A stretch of 64,000 nt of DNA from SFWF01 sp045638145 (GCA_045638145.1 JAZUAU010000015.1:1-64000); one strand, 5' to 3'; counted from the stretch's first letter, positions 9,401 through 18,033 are shown. The notes: generated from the letters alone by a model not told the origin. Translations and numbers: made by a program.

Positions 9401-9933
9401 TAAATATCCAAAATATGAGATACTAAAACAGAATCATCGTTATCGTTTGAAACAAAGTCTATAAGCGCCTTAAATTCTGCGTTATCGCTTTCAAACTGCT
9501 CTGTAAGAAGTTTTTTCATAACAATGGAGCGAATCATCTTTTCATCGGAATTGGATGCCATCTTGAAGGCTGGGTCAATACCAGCCTTCTCAAAGTTATC
9601 TCTTACAAAATTTATACAAAACTTATCGATTGTAGAGATTTTGGCATTGCCAAGAAGAATCATTTGTTTTTGAAGCGTCTTGTTGTTTGGGTCCGCTTTT
9701 ATACATTCGTTAAGTTTCTTTTCAATTCTGTATCTGAGTTCTGCAGCAGCAGCATTTGTAAAGGTAACAATAAGTATCCTATCAGCACTAACAGGGTTAT
9801 CCCCTTTTGTTAAAAGCCTTGCAATTCGCTCAACAAGTACCGCCGTTTTACCCGAGCCCGCCGCGGCAGATACAAGGGCATTCTCCGGGGTATCTATAGC
9901 CAATAGTTGATCATCTGTCGGTTTAAATGCCAT
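6400..9933 (-). CDS. addA: ATP-dependent helicase/nuclease subunit A (AddA)
   Basis: AddA is the UvrD-type helicase and nuclease subunit of the AddAB complex, which resects double-strand DNA breaks to start homologous recombination. The 1177-residue protein has the Q motif with TDDQLLAI, Walker A AAAGSGKT (residues 23-30), motif Ia IVTFTNAAAAEL, motif II MVDEYQDTNDLQ, motif V/VI GSIHSSKGLQFPVC and LLYVALTRAKEKLIVT, and a C-terminal RecB-type nuclease with GAVDLLFIENDEIVIVDFKT. Length fits the family. The start ATG overlaps the end of addB by 11 bp, with a GGAGAG site inside addB. Confidence 0.95.
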   Translation of the reverse strand: MAFKPTDDQLLAIDTPENALVSAAAGSGKTAVLVERIARLLTKGDNPVSADRILIVTFTNAAAAELRYRIEKKLNECIKADPNNKTLQKQMILLGNAKISTIDKFCINFVRDNFEKAGIDPAFKMASNSDEKMIRSIVMKKLLTEQFESDNAEFKALIDFVSNDNDDSVLVSHILDIYEYSRHMPYPDKWIERVVDKYEAFANGTDSEWFTKAIEIIKVSLLEAARYIDNAMKALELNTDAYVAYQNKYNYYINSINKLIEYCDKNDWDSLYFLVHNFKAPGGSLSKEKKDSNSDCAEALREKADKIIKSKEKSESLINFVYADSKTLRDEAGELVPHLKKLAELVNYFAAEVEKELKNSGLMTFSLAEQTALSLLTEYKDGEIIPSSDVMDYISDYEVVMVDEYQDTNDLQDTLFNVLSNNQKNLFCVGDAKQSIYRFRGANPHNFIKKKKVYKKDDDMERVGLRIDLLGNFRSRKEICDYTNRLFSFIMHEDVADIEYDSREKLDALSKDYKQTDYTKVEKHYIDLAAVMNSGTMPDLSDTNPKVFAEACVVAKIINDLISSKQQILKKDEKDNDVLEEINYEDITILVRSPSAVAATYAKVLRSAGIPVAVPESGVFSSDEVQTLLSLLKIINNPNDDIALITIMTSSLYGFTIDEIAEIKSHAVKAKMISALSIAAKEGNIKAEAFLAEIAGFRKKNTICKVYELIDFIFDKTNFKGIVSRLIDGGQKMNNLDVVRSLAINFETDGRRSLKEFLIMTEQVSDKDIKTELPYCGNSVIIGSIHSSKGLQFPVCILADNNRQFRKDDYTDNLLTDEHYGFSFKYYNADKFEKSNTLIRQLMSSYAKGQVLAEQTRLLYVALTRAKEKLIVTTCFNDFKASIENLLDMSFVDNGRMRAYHFLNTKTYSDWLLADEMCSDLDRFRNYIKNDKSDEYIHTEIEVFNVKSDEYKADEIIVDRLSKNFSKKYRFAELLEIESKASVTDIVHKADESKYQFKSKPDFMYDDGISATDRGTATHKFMQFCNYDSATTSPSDECDRLYEAGYLSLDESKAVNTTAISTFFDSPLYSRIKASEKVKREMNFLAEFPARFIHKGLDDKFRDEKILVQGAVDLLFIENDEIVIVDFKTDRNKDEAELTSAYAEQLRIYGLSAERLLNKKLKQLIIYSFELGKEIIV

Positions 9934-12900
9934 TGCTTTGCTCTCCTCTCAAATACTCTTTAATATTATCCTTCTTTAATGATTTAAGTTTTCTTAGATT
10001 AGTACCGCTGTTTCTACAAATAGAGGCGTAATCACAATAGGTACAGGAAGTATTGTTTTTAAACTCTATCGGGTTAGGAGAAAGCTCACCGCACTTAATG
10101 GTTTCGCCCATATCTGTAAGTAATTTTTCAATATGGCCAAACAGCAGCTGAAAGGTTTCGTTATCAGCAAAGCTGTTTGTACTTTTTGAAGTAGGAATGA
10201 ATTTTCCGCCTTTGCCTTCTTCCATTGCTTCAATAATTTCTTTATCATCAACAATTAGTCCGTTCATTCTAAAGCTTTTATTCTTTTCATCGCGTTTCGC
10301 CGGCATATAAAGAATTCCGCCTGCTTTCGGATTACTGAAAAATCCGCTTTTGTCTTGTACTAATACGTAAAGATATAAAAGCATCTGAAGATTTAGTCCT
10401 TGCACCGCATCAGACAGGCTAAATGTTTTTCCACCTGATTTATAGTCAACTATACGTATTGAATCGTTGTATAAATCTACGCGGTCAACTTTACCATTTA
10501 CAACGATGTTACCATCCTTAAGGGGGATTTTAAGTGCAGGTATATCGCTGTTTTCTTTATCGGAAATATCAAGCTCACAGTATTTTGGCTCAAACTTGCT
10601 CTGTCTGAATTCTTCACAAAGATGATTTATTACATCCCTTGAAGCGGCTGAAATCTTTGAAAGCAAATATTTGAACCTCGCTGTCATAAGAATTTCCGAG
10701 CCGGTAAACTGCTCAAGATACGCATCGATCAGTCTGTTAATTTCATCTTTTTTCTGCGACTCAGTAAGATTAACTATGTCCTTTTTATAGGTGTTAATCA
10801 TATTTTCAAGTATATAGTGAATTATCTTGCCTCGCTGAAGTTTGTTAATTTCAGCACGCTCAAGTTTCGAAGCATAGATTCCGTATTTTAGGAGATATTC
10901 GTATTTACAAGTGTGATATACATCAAGACTGGTTGCAGAGACTCTGATATCATTTGAAAACAGCTTGCTGGCAGTTACGAGCGACAGCTCTTTGTTATCA
11001 TTAAATTTACTCTTATCAAAGGATGCGATTTTTTCCGCAAACTCCTCTGTACCGGATAGCGAAGCTTTCACAGTTTCAAAGCTGTCCCCATTAAGCTCGG
11101 GCAACAAGAAAAAAGCTGATTCTGGGGTTTTGGGCAAAAAGATTTCATCCATTGGATTAAATTTGCTTACACTCTCATTTATACAAGAACAAATGTCGGT
11201 AACAAAACCGGAAGGCTCTAGCTTTTCACCCGACATAGTTTTTTCAGAAAGAAATATTACCGTTTTGTCCACGGGACAGCAACACATAGAATAAACAAGA
11301 TAGTTTTCTTCTACCGAGCTTTTGATTTCGTTGTCGTTAAAGGATATATTCTTTACAGTTTCGCCCTCTTCGGAAATATTCACTTCTTCTATCTTTCGTT
11401 TATCCGAAAGCGAAAGTATGCCACTATTAGTCGAATTATTTGGAAAAACACCCTGATTCGCTCCAAGAATAATACATACCTTAGGCTTGGAAGGTCTAAT
11501 TCTATCTGCGCTTCCAAAGGTAACCTCGTCAAGCATTTGCGGTACGTTTGCAAGATCTACGGTTTTACAGCAGATCTTAAACACTTTTGCAAAGGCTTCA
11601 TTTGTGATATTTCCGCTATAAAGCTTTGAAATTGAATTTAAAATATTCATAACTGCATCCCACGACTGGCGTAGCGTTGACGCACTGAATCTGTCGTTAG
11701 CAGCTTCGTACTCAAGACAAATCTTTGCTAAATATTTGTCGATTTTTTCATTTTTAAGAAATTTATATAGTGCCTCGGCTCTATTTGGGGCATCACCAAA
11801 GAAGGCCTTACGAAAAGCGGTAAGTTTTTTGTTTACCTCTTCTCTTAAAGCATTGATACGGGAAAGAGTTTGGGTATCCGATTCCTTAAACTCGGTCTTG
11901 TTAAGCCCCTTGGGATGCATTGTCCATTCCTTAGACCAGTCGGCACCCGTTATACCCCAAACAAAAATATAGTCTTCGAGGGCGTAAACGTCACTTTCGC
12001 TAAAGCAAATGAATCCGCACTTTATAAAATTCAAAATATTTTCGGTTGTGTAGATAAGAGCTGACTGAATAAGCGAATTTAGGTATACGTAAAGCAGTGT
12101 ATCGCAAAGGTTGATTTTTTTATCAAAGAAGCACTGTATATCGTTTTTCTTTGCAAATATATCAAAATGGTTCTTATAATCATCGGCATTTCGCGCAACA
12201 ACTATAAAATCACGGTACCTATAGTTTTCATTATCAACAAGATACCTTATAAGTGAGGTTGCAGCATAAACCTCTTCGCGAGGGTTTGTGCATGAATAAA
12301 TATTAAGTGAACCATCGTTGTTAAATTTGCTGATGTCTGCATCAGTAAATGACTTTTCAAGACTTTTAAGTGTATCACTTTTATAATAACTTCTATCTAA
12401 ATCCACAGCATCGGATACCGCTATATTCAGTTCTTTTGCAAAGCTTAGTATTTTTCTGGCAGCCTCATTAATATTAAAAAAGATGTTAATGTCTTTTTTC
12501 TTAATATCATCGGTACAAAAAGAAAATACTGCCTCGTCTGCAGTTGAGATTATTTTTTTGATAATCTTATACTGTTGACCCGTAAAGCCTGTAAAGGAAT
12601 CAAAATATACCTTTTTACCCTTAAAATAATCAAAATACTGAAGAAGATTTGAAAGTCTTGTTAAGTAATCGGAAGGATCTATAAATTTTTCAGATATAAG
12701 TGTGTCGTAGGTAGCTAAAATAATCGAAATATCTCTTATCTTTGCGGCGCAGGCGCCGGTTAACTTATCGGCGGCTTTGTTTAGTTCTTCTGAGGTAACG
12801 TCGGCAAATTTAATATCACGGATCAAATCAGCAACACCTAACGCAAAATCAGAATAATCTGCAAATTTTGAAAAAACAGTTAAGCGGTCGGAACAAGTCT

Positions 12901-13183
12901 TTATTGCCATGTCGGTTATAAGGGTTCTTTCACCATCGCTCATAACAGGCAATTTGCCAAAACCACGAAGACGCGAAACCTCACGGTATAGCTTTGTGAA
13001 AGACATAACGCTAATGTTATCACTATTAAAGCTGTGTGTATGCAAAACCGCTCGTTCGGTCTCATATGTAAATTGCTCGGGAACGATTATTATGACCTCA
13101 CTGCTCAGAGACTCTTTAGCTGCAGTTTCGACAATATATCTAGATTTACCGCTGCAAGCTCTTCCTAAAACAAACCTAAGCAT
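9923..13183 (-). CDS. addB: ATP-dependent nuclease subunit B (AddB)
   Basis: AddB is the partner of AddA, an inactivated-helicase subunit with a second RecB-type nuclease domain and an iron-sulfur cluster. The 1086-residue protein begins at the ATG at 13183, with AAAAGGAG upstream; the open frame reaches 13 codons further but without a ribosome site. Walker A GRACSGKS is at residues 7-14. The C-terminal nuclease has DIPALKIPLKDG and DRVDLYNDSIRIVDYKSG. Cys residues for the 4Fe-4S cluster are seen in YHTCKYEYLL and in CTYCDYASIC (Cys 1047, 1050, 1056). It forms an operon with addA. Confidence 0.94.
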   Translation of the reverse strand: MLRFVLGRACSGKSRYIVETAAKESLSSEVIIIVPEQFTYETERAVLHTHSFNSDNISVMSFTKLYREVSRLRGFGKLPVMSDGERTLITDMAIKTCSDRLTVFSKFADYSDFALGVADLIRDIKFADVTSEELNKAADKLTGACAAKIRDISIILATYDTLISEKFIDPSDYLTRLSNLLQYFDYFKGKKVYFDSFTGFTGQQYKIIKKIISTADEAVFSFCTDDIKKKDINIFFNINEAARKILSFAKELNIAVSDAVDLDRSYYKSDTLKSLEKSFTDADISKFNNDGSLNIYSCTNPREEVYAATSLIRYLVDNENYRYRDFIVVARNADDYKNHFDIFAKKNDIQCFFDKKINLCDTLLYVYLNSLIQSALIYTTENILNFIKCGFICFSESDVYALEDYIFVWGITGADWSKEWTMHPKGLNKTEFKESDTQTLSRINALREEVNKKLTAFRKAFFGDAPNRAEALYKFLKNEKIDKYLAKICLEYEAANDRFSASTLRQSWDAVMNILNSISKLYSGNITNEAFAKVFKICCKTVDLANVPQMLDEVTFGSADRIRPSKPKVCIILGANQGVFPNNSTNSGILSLSDKRKIEEVNISEEGETVKNISFNDNEIKSSVEENYLVYSMCCCPVDKTVIFLSEKTMSGEKLEPSGFVTDICSCINESVSKFNPMDEIFLPKTPESAFFLLPELNGDSFETVKASLSGTEEFAEKIASFDKSKFNDNKELSLVTASKLFSNDIRVSATSLDVYHTCKYEYLLKYGIYASKLERAEINKLQRGKIIHYILENMINTYKKDIVNLTESQKKDEINRLIDAYLEQFTGSEILMTARFKYLLSKISAASRDVINHLCEEFRQSKFEPKYCELDISDKENSDIPALKIPLKDGNIVVNGKVDRVDLYNDSIRIVDYKSGGKTFSLSDAVQGLNLQMLLYLYVLVQDKSGFFSNPKAGGILYMPAKRDEKNKSFRMNGLIVDDKEIIEAMEEGKGGKFIPTSKSTNSFADNETFQLLFGHIEKLLTDMGETIKCGELSPNPIEFKNNTSCTYCDYASICRNSGTNLRKLKSLKKDNIKEYLRGEQSNGI

Positions 13184-13247
13184 TTCAAACTCCTTTTCAT
13201 TGATATTCTTATTATAATACAAATCTCATAAAGAATAAAGAGAAATA

Positions 13248-13508
13248 CTATAAAAATATATTGAATATTATTTGCATTATAACACCGGGTATGCCCCAAA
13301 TTACGGACAGCAAGATTGTATATATGTTAATAAAAACGGAAATACCCATAATTTTTTTTGCAAGAAACAACACCATCATTACAAATAGACCGGTAAACCC
13401 ATTAAAAGTGAGTATGCGTATAAACGAACCGCTATTATACGCATATAGCAAAAGTAAGACGGTATAAACAGATGAAACAATTAATAAAAAGCTTTGAATA
13501 AATATCAT
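13248..13508 (-). CDS. bofA: BofA-family pro-sigma-K processing inhibitor
   Basis: BofA sits in the outer forespore membrane and holds back the SpoIVFB protease so that pro-sigma-K is cleaved at the right time. The 86-residue protein is nearly all membrane: segments near 5-25, 32-50 and 55-84. Its C-terminal GIPGVIMQII is the BofA signature. It starts at ATG with GTGAGG 7 nt upstream, and that site is inside a hairpin. A spoIVFB-like protease gene lies at 36904-37473. Small membrane proteins are hard to assign, but the signature is good. Confidence 0.75.
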   Translation of the reverse strand: MIFIQSFLLIVSSVYTVLLLLYAYNSGSFIRILTFNGFTGLFVMMVLFLAKKIMGISVFINIYTILLSVIWGIPGVIMQIIFNIFL

Positions 13509-13512
13509 AAAA

Positions 13513-13547
13513 AATCCTCACAATCTTATTTAAGGATTATGAGGATT
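13513..13547 (-). promoter_or_regulatory. Hairpin enclosing the bofA ribosome binding site
   Basis: On the minus strand AATCCTCA pairs with TGAGGATT, and the stem continues through a G-U wobble and AATC/GATT, giving about 13 continuous pairs around a small loop. The 3' arm contains GTGAGG, the bofA Shine-Dalgarno, 7 nt from the ATG. It is not followed by a clean T-run, so it does not look like a terminator. Confidence 0.6.
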
Positions 13548-13562
13548 CTAATTTAGATATGA

Positions 13563-13592
13563 AAAAAGGCAACACTTTCGCGTTGCCTTTTA
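13563..13592 (-). terminator. Terminator after secG
   Basis: Stem AAAAGGCAAC / GTTGCCTTTT with a short loop, just after the secG stop on the minus strand. Confidence 0.7.
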
Positions 13593-13595
13593 AAA

Positions 13596-13856
13596 CTATT
13601 TTACTTTAGAAACAATCGCAAATACGACATTTGCAACAAGAACTAAAACAAAAAATCCGATTGCAATGTACTTTGTAACTCTAGAAAGTGTTGCATCAAG
13701 AGTTCTCGCTTTGGTCTTAGAAAGGAAGGTATCTGCGCCGCCCGAAATAGCACCGCTGATTCCCTGTCTGTGACCCTGCTGAAGAAGAACAACAGCAACA
13801 ACAACGATAGAAGCGATTAAAAGTAAAGAACCTAAAACAATCTGCCAAACGATCAT
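13596..13856 (-). CDS. secG: Preprotein translocase subunit SecG
   Basis: The small membrane subunit that assists SecYE in protein export. It has 86 residues with two membrane spans (about 5-24 and 62-82) joined by a cytoplasmic loop. The loop carries LLQQGHRQGISGAISGGADT, the family signature. The start ATG has GGAGGT upstream, and a promoter is visible 45-70 bp upstream, so it is transcribed alone. Confidence 0.93.
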   Translation of the reverse strand: MIVWQIVLGSLLLIASIVVVAVVLLQQGHRQGISGAISGGADTFLSKTKARTLDATLSRVTKYIAIGFFVLVLVANVVFAIVSKVK

Positions 13857-13899
13857 TTACATAACCTCCATAAAGTCTTCATTCAATGTAACGAAAGAG

Positions 13900-13928
13900 A
13901 TTATAACACAAAACAGAAAATAATGCAA
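13900..13928 (-). promoter_or_regulatory. Sigma-A promoter of secG
   Basis: Minus strand TTGCAT (13928-13923), 17-bp spacer, TATAAT (13905-13900). Confidence 0.6.
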
Positions 13929-13935
13929 CTGTTTT

Positions 13936-15333
13936 TTAAATGGGGTGAACTGCAGATGCTGCATCGGCATGCTCTGCGTCTACCTTATACTTCTTGTTGT
14001 TGCGGTCTTCAAAGAATTTAACGGCAACCTGACCAAACTGCGCATAAGAAAGAACGTCTTCCTCCTGCTCAATCCACTGCTTTGCTTCCTCACGAATCTT
14101 GTCGAGCTCGGGCTCTATTAAATCAGCAGGTCTGCAATCAATAGGCTCCGCATCGCCGATAATCTTCTTTCTGAACTCAGGGTCAATCGGAAGAGGAGTT
14201 TTACCGTACTCACCGCGAACGAGTCCCTTAAACTCCTTAGTAACCATCTTGTAGCGCTCGCCGTTAATTACGTTGAAAACAGCCTGAGTGCCGACAATCT
14301 GACTAGAAGGAGTTACGAGCGGAGGATAGCCGCAGTCTGCACGAACAGCCGGAACCTCAGCGAGAACCTCAGAAAGCTTGTCTTCCTTGCCTGCCTGCTT
14401 AAGCTGAGAAACAAGGTTTGAAAGCATACCGCCGGGTACCTGATAGATAAGAGTCTTTCCGTCAACGCCCAGCATCTTGGGGTTAAGAAGTCCGCTTTCG
14501 ATATATTTCTCACGAAGAGTAGAAACATATTTAGCGATATTGCTGAGTGCTTCAAGGTCGAGACCAGTATCGTACTCTGTACCTTCAAGTGCTGCAACGA
14601 TAGATTCGGTTGCTGCATGGGAGGTACCTAGTGCAAGGGGCGAAATTGCAGTGTCAACAACGTCTGCACCTGCCTCAACAGCCTTAAGAAGAACCATTGA
14701 ACCAAGACCTGAAGTATAGTGGGTGTGAACCTGAATCGGAACCTTAACGGTTTCCTTAAGAGCCTTTACAAGGTCATAGGTGCCGTAAGGAGTAAGAAGA
14801 CCTGCCATATCCTTTACACAGATAGAGTCAGCACCTGCGTTTTCAAGCTGCTTAGCATAGCTCTTATAATACTCAAGGTCGAAAATAGGACCTGTTGTAT
14901 AGGAAATAGCAGCCTGAGTATGAGCGCCTTCCTTCTTTGCTGCGTTGATAGCAGTTTCAAGGTTTCTGAAGTCATTAAGAGCATCGAATATACGAAGAAT
15001 ATCAATACCATTTGCAACCGACTTCTGAACGAAATATTCAACAACGTCGTCTGCATAGTGACGATAGCCAAGCATATTCTGTCCACGGAAAAGCATTTGA
15101 AGCTTGGTATTGGGACAATGCTGGCGGATGGTGCGAAGCCTCTCCCACGGGTCTTCGTTTAAGAATCTGAGACAGCTATCAAAGGTAGCGCCACCCCAGC
15201 ATTCGAGAGAATGATAGCCAATCTTGTCAAGGTCATCGAGCATGGGAAGCATGTCATCCATAGACATACGAGTTGCTATAAGTGACTGATGAGCGTCTCT
15301 GAGTACGGTTTCAGTAATACCAATTTTTGCCAC
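13936..15333 (-). CDS. Oxaloacetate decarboxylase alpha / transcarboxylase 5S-type carboxyltransferase
   Basis: A 465-residue carboxyltransferase of the PycB/OadA/5S family, which moves CO2 between biotin and pyruvate/oxaloacetate in a metal-containing TIM barrel. TETVLRDAHQSL (residues 7-18) holds the first metal-ligand Asp, KDMAGLL includes the carbamylated-lysine region, and VHTHYTSG the His metal ligands. The C-terminal conserved domain (ADCGYPPLVTPSSQIVGTQA) is present, but no biotin domain; that is supplied by the next gene upstream in the transcript. The start is GTG with AGAGGT upstream. No membrane beta subunit is present here, so a soluble transcarboxylase is as likely as a sodium pump. 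Confidence 0.88.
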   Translation of the reverse strand: MAKIGITETVLRDAHQSLIATRMSMDDMLPMLDDLDKIGYHSLECWGGATFDSCLRFLNEDPWERLRTIRQHCPNTKLQMLFRGQNMLGYRHYADDVVEYFVQKSVANGIDILRIFDALNDFRNLETAINAAKKEGAHTQAAISYTTGPIFDLEYYKSYAKQLENAGADSICVKDMAGLLTPYGTYDLVKALKETVKVPIQVHTHYTSGLGSMVLLKAVEAGADVVDTAISPLALGTSHAATESIVAALEGTEYDTGLDLEALSNIAKYVSTLREKYIESGLLNPKMLGVDGKTLIYQVPGGMLSNLVSQLKQAGKEDKLSEVLAEVPAVRADCGYPPLVTPSSQIVGTQAVFNVINGERYKMVTKEFKGLVRGEYGKTPLPIDPEFRKKIIGDAEPIDCRPADLIEPELDKIREEAKQWIEQEEDVLSYAQFGQVAVKFFEDRNNKKYKVDAEHADAASAVHPI

Positions 15334-15354
15334 TGAAAATTACCTCTTTCGTGA

Positions 15355-15756
15355 TTATTTAATAACAACGAGGGTCTGTCCGGATTCAACAGACTCACCC
15401 TTAGAAACAGATACAGCCTCAACAACACCGTCGCGGTCTGCAAAAATTTCGTTTTCCATCTTCATAGCCTCAAGAACGCAAAGTACGTCACCCTTAGAAA
15501 TGGACTGACCTGCAGTTACGTTTACAGAAAGAATTGTGCCGGGCATAGGAGCTACAACGGGCTCGCCGGTTACGGGGCCTGCAGGGGCAGCAGCAGGTGC
15601 CGGTGCAGCGGCAGGAGCGGAATCAGTAACAGGTGCAGGAGCTGCCACTGGAGCGGCAGCCTGAACAGGAGAAGCTACAGGTACAGAAGAAGCGCCAACC
15701 TCTTCAACCATTACATCATAAGTTGTACCGTTTACGGTGATTTTTAACTGTTTCAT
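15355..15756 (-). CDS. Biotin carboxyl carrier protein (1.3S/gamma type)
   Basis: A 133-residue carrier with a short N-terminal strand region, a long Ala/Pro-rich flexible linker (about residues 24-66), and a biotinyl domain. It carries the biotin motif EAMKM at 96-100 (biotinylated Lys 99). It shuttles the carboxyl group between the two carboxyltransferases encoded on either side of it. The repetitive GCA/GCC-rich linker makes this patch more GC-rich than its surroundings. Ribosome site GGAGGG. Confidence 0.92.
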   Translation of the reverse strand: MKQLKITVNGTTYDVMVEEVGASSVPVASPVQAAAPVAAPAPVTDSAPAAAPAPAAAPAGPVTGEPVVAPMPGTILSVNVTAGQSISKGDVLCVLEAMKMENEIFADRDGVVEAVSVSKGESVESGQTLVVIK

Positions 15757-15775
15757 TATTTATACCCTCCAAAAA

Positions 15776-17152
15776 TTAAAGTGGAATGTTTGTATGCTTT
15801 TTATTCATCTTAGACACGCGCTTAGACGAAAGAAGATCAAGTGCACGAACGATTTTTTCGTAGGTAGCAGCAGGCTCGATAATATCGTCAACATAACCGT
15901 AAGCTGCTGCATTAAAGGGAGAACACTGCTCTTTTGCGTATTCTTTTTCAAGTTCTTCTCTTGATTCGCCTGCTTCAAGCCTGTCCTTATAAAGAAGCTG
16001 AACGGCGGTCATTGGTTCTAAGGTACCAATAACTGCTTCGGGCCAAGCAAATACCATATCGGGATTAGCGGCACTAGATACAAACGCAATGTAGGCAGAA
16101 GAAACTGCGTTACCTGTTACAAGAGTAATCTTGGGTGTGGTAGCCTCGGAATAAGCAAGAGTTAAAACAGAAAGACTTCTTACGTCACCTGCTCTTCTGT
16201 AGCTTTCAGAAGCATCAATACCGAGAGAGTCAACAAAATTGATAATCGGAATGGAATATGCATCGCAAAGGCGAACAAATCTTGCGGCCTTTCTTGCTGC
16301 AAGCACGCTGAAATATCCGTCGTGCTTTGAGCTTTCGGTCTTAATAATACCAACGGGAGCTCCGCCAATTCTTGCAAAGCCTGTTCTGATGGAACGGTTA
16401 GAAAGCTTATTGATTTCAAGAAAGCTGCCCTCATCGATTACCATATCAAGTGCATCATCGCCCCCCTTTGGAGCAATGGGTTCAGCATAAAGCGGAACAG
16501 AAAGGTTGTTTGAAGGAAGGAATGATAAAAGCTCAATAACCTTACCAACTGCATCCTTATCACTTTCAGCTACGATTGAAGCGGTGCCGTTCTTTCCCGC
16601 AAGATAAACAGTATCTGTGTCATCTTCATTTTGATCAGAAAACGCAGGAGATGCAACATAGAACTCTGCATCCTTTTCAACAATAAGAACATCGGCAACC
16701 GTTGCAAGTACCGCCGCACTACCAATACAAGGACCTGCAACAACCGAAATCTGAGGAACTACACCAGAAAGATTGCCTGCAGCTTTAATAAGAGAGCCGT
16801 ATGCCTCAAGAGCCTGAATTCCTTCATCAACATGAGCGCCGTTAGAATCAAAGAAGCCGACTACGGGAGTGCCTGTCTTAGCAGCCATATCGTAAAGCTG
16901 TAAAATCTTAGAGGCCTGTACCTTACCCATAGCTCCCTTATTTATATCAATGCTCTGCGAGAAGGCATAAACACTCATTCCGTTAACTTCACCGAATGCA
17001 GCAACAACTTCGCACTCGGTGTCGTCATGCTTCATAAAGCGATCAAGCTCGTGATAAGAACCTTCATCAAAAAGCATTGCAAGACGCTTTCTTGCTGTTG
17101 TTGCGGCAAGAGCATCGTTCTCGTTCTGAAATCTTTTTAAACTGTCCAACAT
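15776..17152 (-). CDS. Acyl-CoA carboxyltransferase (MmdA/12S type), divergent
   Basis: A crotonase-fold carboxyltransferase of the methylmalonyl-CoA decarboxylase alpha / propionyl-CoA carboxylase beta / transcarboxylase 12S family. Landmarks are RKRLAMLFDEGSYHELD near the N terminus, the oxyanion region VSVVAGPC-like SVVAGPCIGSAAV, LLSFLPSNN in the middle, and VTGNAVSSAYIAF near the end. At about 458 residues it is some 50 shorter than typical members. The usual DSGGAR loop reads DSNGAH here, so substrate preference may differ. The start chosen is the ATG at 17152, 12 nt after GGAGG. It is first in a three-gene operon with the biotin carrier and the 5S-like subunit. Confidence 0.82.
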   Translation of the reverse strand: MLDSLKRFQNENDALAATTARKRLAMLFDEGSYHELDRFMKHDDTECEVVAAFGEVNGMSVYAFSQSIDINKGAMGKVQASKILQLYDMAAKTGTPVVGFFDSNGAHVDEGIQALEAYGSLIKAAGNLSGVVPQISVVAGPCIGSAAVLATVADVLIVEKDAEFYVASPAFSDQNEDDTDTVYLAGKNGTASIVAESDKDAVGKVIELLSFLPSNNLSVPLYAEPIAPKGGDDALDMVIDEGSFLEINKLSNRSIRTGFARIGGAPVGIIKTESSKHDGYFSVLAARKAARFVRLCDAYSIPIINFVDSLGIDASESYRRAGDVRSLSVLTLAYSEATTPKITLVTGNAVSSAYIAFVSSAANPDMVFAWPEAVIGTLEPMTAVQLLYKDRLEAGESREELEKEYAKEQCSPFNAAAYGYVDDIIEPAATYEKIVRALDLLSSKRVSKMNKKHTNIPL

Positions 17153-17204
17153 AATATTTATCATCCTCCGGATAGTAAAAAATGCCAATTTATTTCAGTA
17201 TAGT

Positions 17205-17232
17205 ATTATAACACATAATAAAAATAAAACAA
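17205..17232 (-). promoter_or_regulatory. Promoter of the carboxyltransferase operon
   Basis: Minus strand TTGTTT (17232-17227), 16-bp spacer, TATAAT (17210-17205), about 50 bp before the start codon. Confidence 0.5.
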
Positions 17233-17242
17233 GAGAAATTTA

Positions 17243-17265
17243 ATGAAATTTATAAAAAATTTCAT
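17243..17265 (-). terminator. AT-rich hairpin after rluB
   Basis: ATGAAATTT pairs with AAATTTCAT around a 5-nt loop shortly after the rluB stop. It has no G-C pairs beyond two, so it would be a weak terminator. Confidence 0.35.
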
Positions 17266-17277
17266 ATAATCAAAAGA

Positions 17278-18024
17278 CTACTTATCTTTTTTCGAGGCCG
17301 AGATATTTACAAGGCGATTTAGCTCTTTTTCGTTAAGGTCTCGCCATTTTCCAACACCTAACATTCCAAGCTTTACACCGGCAATTTCGGTACGTTTAAG
17401 TCGTATTACCTCAAGCCCTACCTTTTCGCACATTTTTCTAATCTGACGATTTCTTCCTTCATGAATAATGAAATTCAGCACAGTTCTGTCAGACTTCCTC
17501 TCGATAACAAAAACATCGCAAGGCTCGGTTAGTCTACCGTCGCCATCAATGTCAATTCCTATGCACATTTTGTCAACCTGCTCATCACTAACCTTGCCGT
17601 TTACCGTAACACGATATGTTTTATTTACGTGAGAAGACGGATGAGTAAGCTTATTTGCAAGGTCACCATCGTTAGTCATTATAAGAAGACCTTCAGAATT
17701 GCGGTCAAGTCTGCCAACTGGCAATACTCTGATAGGTACATCTTTTACAAGCTCTGCTACACACTTGCGATCAAGCTCATCTGACATAGTTGTAACAAAA
17801 CCACGAGGTTTATGTAGCATAATATATTTTTTCTCGGTATTTACACGAACAACCTTTCCACGCACCTGAACATTATCACGGATAGGATCTACCTTATCTC
17901 CGATAGAAGCAACTTTTCCGTTAACCTTTACCCTGCCCTCTGCGATAAGCTCCTCTGCCTTTCTGCGTGAAGCGATACCGTTATCTGCAATAAATTTTTG
18001 AAGCCTTACTTTATTGTCCTTCAT
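17278..18024 (-). CDS. rluB: RsuA/RluB-family rRNA pseudouridine synthase
   Basis: Converts a specific uridine in ribosomal RNA to pseudouridine; the RluB branch acts on 23S rRNA helix 89 and RsuA on 16S U516. The 248-residue protein has an N-terminal S4 RNA-binding domain (VRLQKFIADNGIASRRKAEE, residues 6-25) and the catalytic motif GRLDRNSEGL (104-113, Asp107). HEGRNRQIRKM near the C terminus is the other family motif. It follows the DacF-like gene by 9 bp. Bacillus and Clostridia normally have RluB at this locus next to scpAB, which supports the symbol. Confidence 0.88.
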   Translation of the reverse strand: MKDNKVRLQKFIADNGIASRRKAEELIAEGRVKVNGKVASIGDKVDPIRDNVQVRGKVVRVNTEKKYIMLHKPRGFVTTMSDELDRKCVAELVKDVPIRVLPVGRLDRNSEGLLIMTNDGDLANKLTHPSSHVNKTYRVTVNGKVSDEQVDKMCIGIDIDGDGRLTEPCDVFVIERKSDRTVLNFIIHEGRNRQIRKMCEKVGLEVIRLKRTEIAGVKLGMLGVGKWRDLNEKELNRLVNISASKKDK

Positions 18025-18033
18025 TTTTTTCTC

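Noticed and set aside
13513..13547. Hairpin before bofA as a secG terminator
   Set aside because: A better terminator (13563-13592) lies just upstream, and this stem contains the bofA ribosome site with no clean T-run.
15580..15690. GC-rich repetitive patch as a tandem repeat element
   Set aside because: It encodes the Ala/Pro linker of the biotin carrier protein, which is naturally repetitive.
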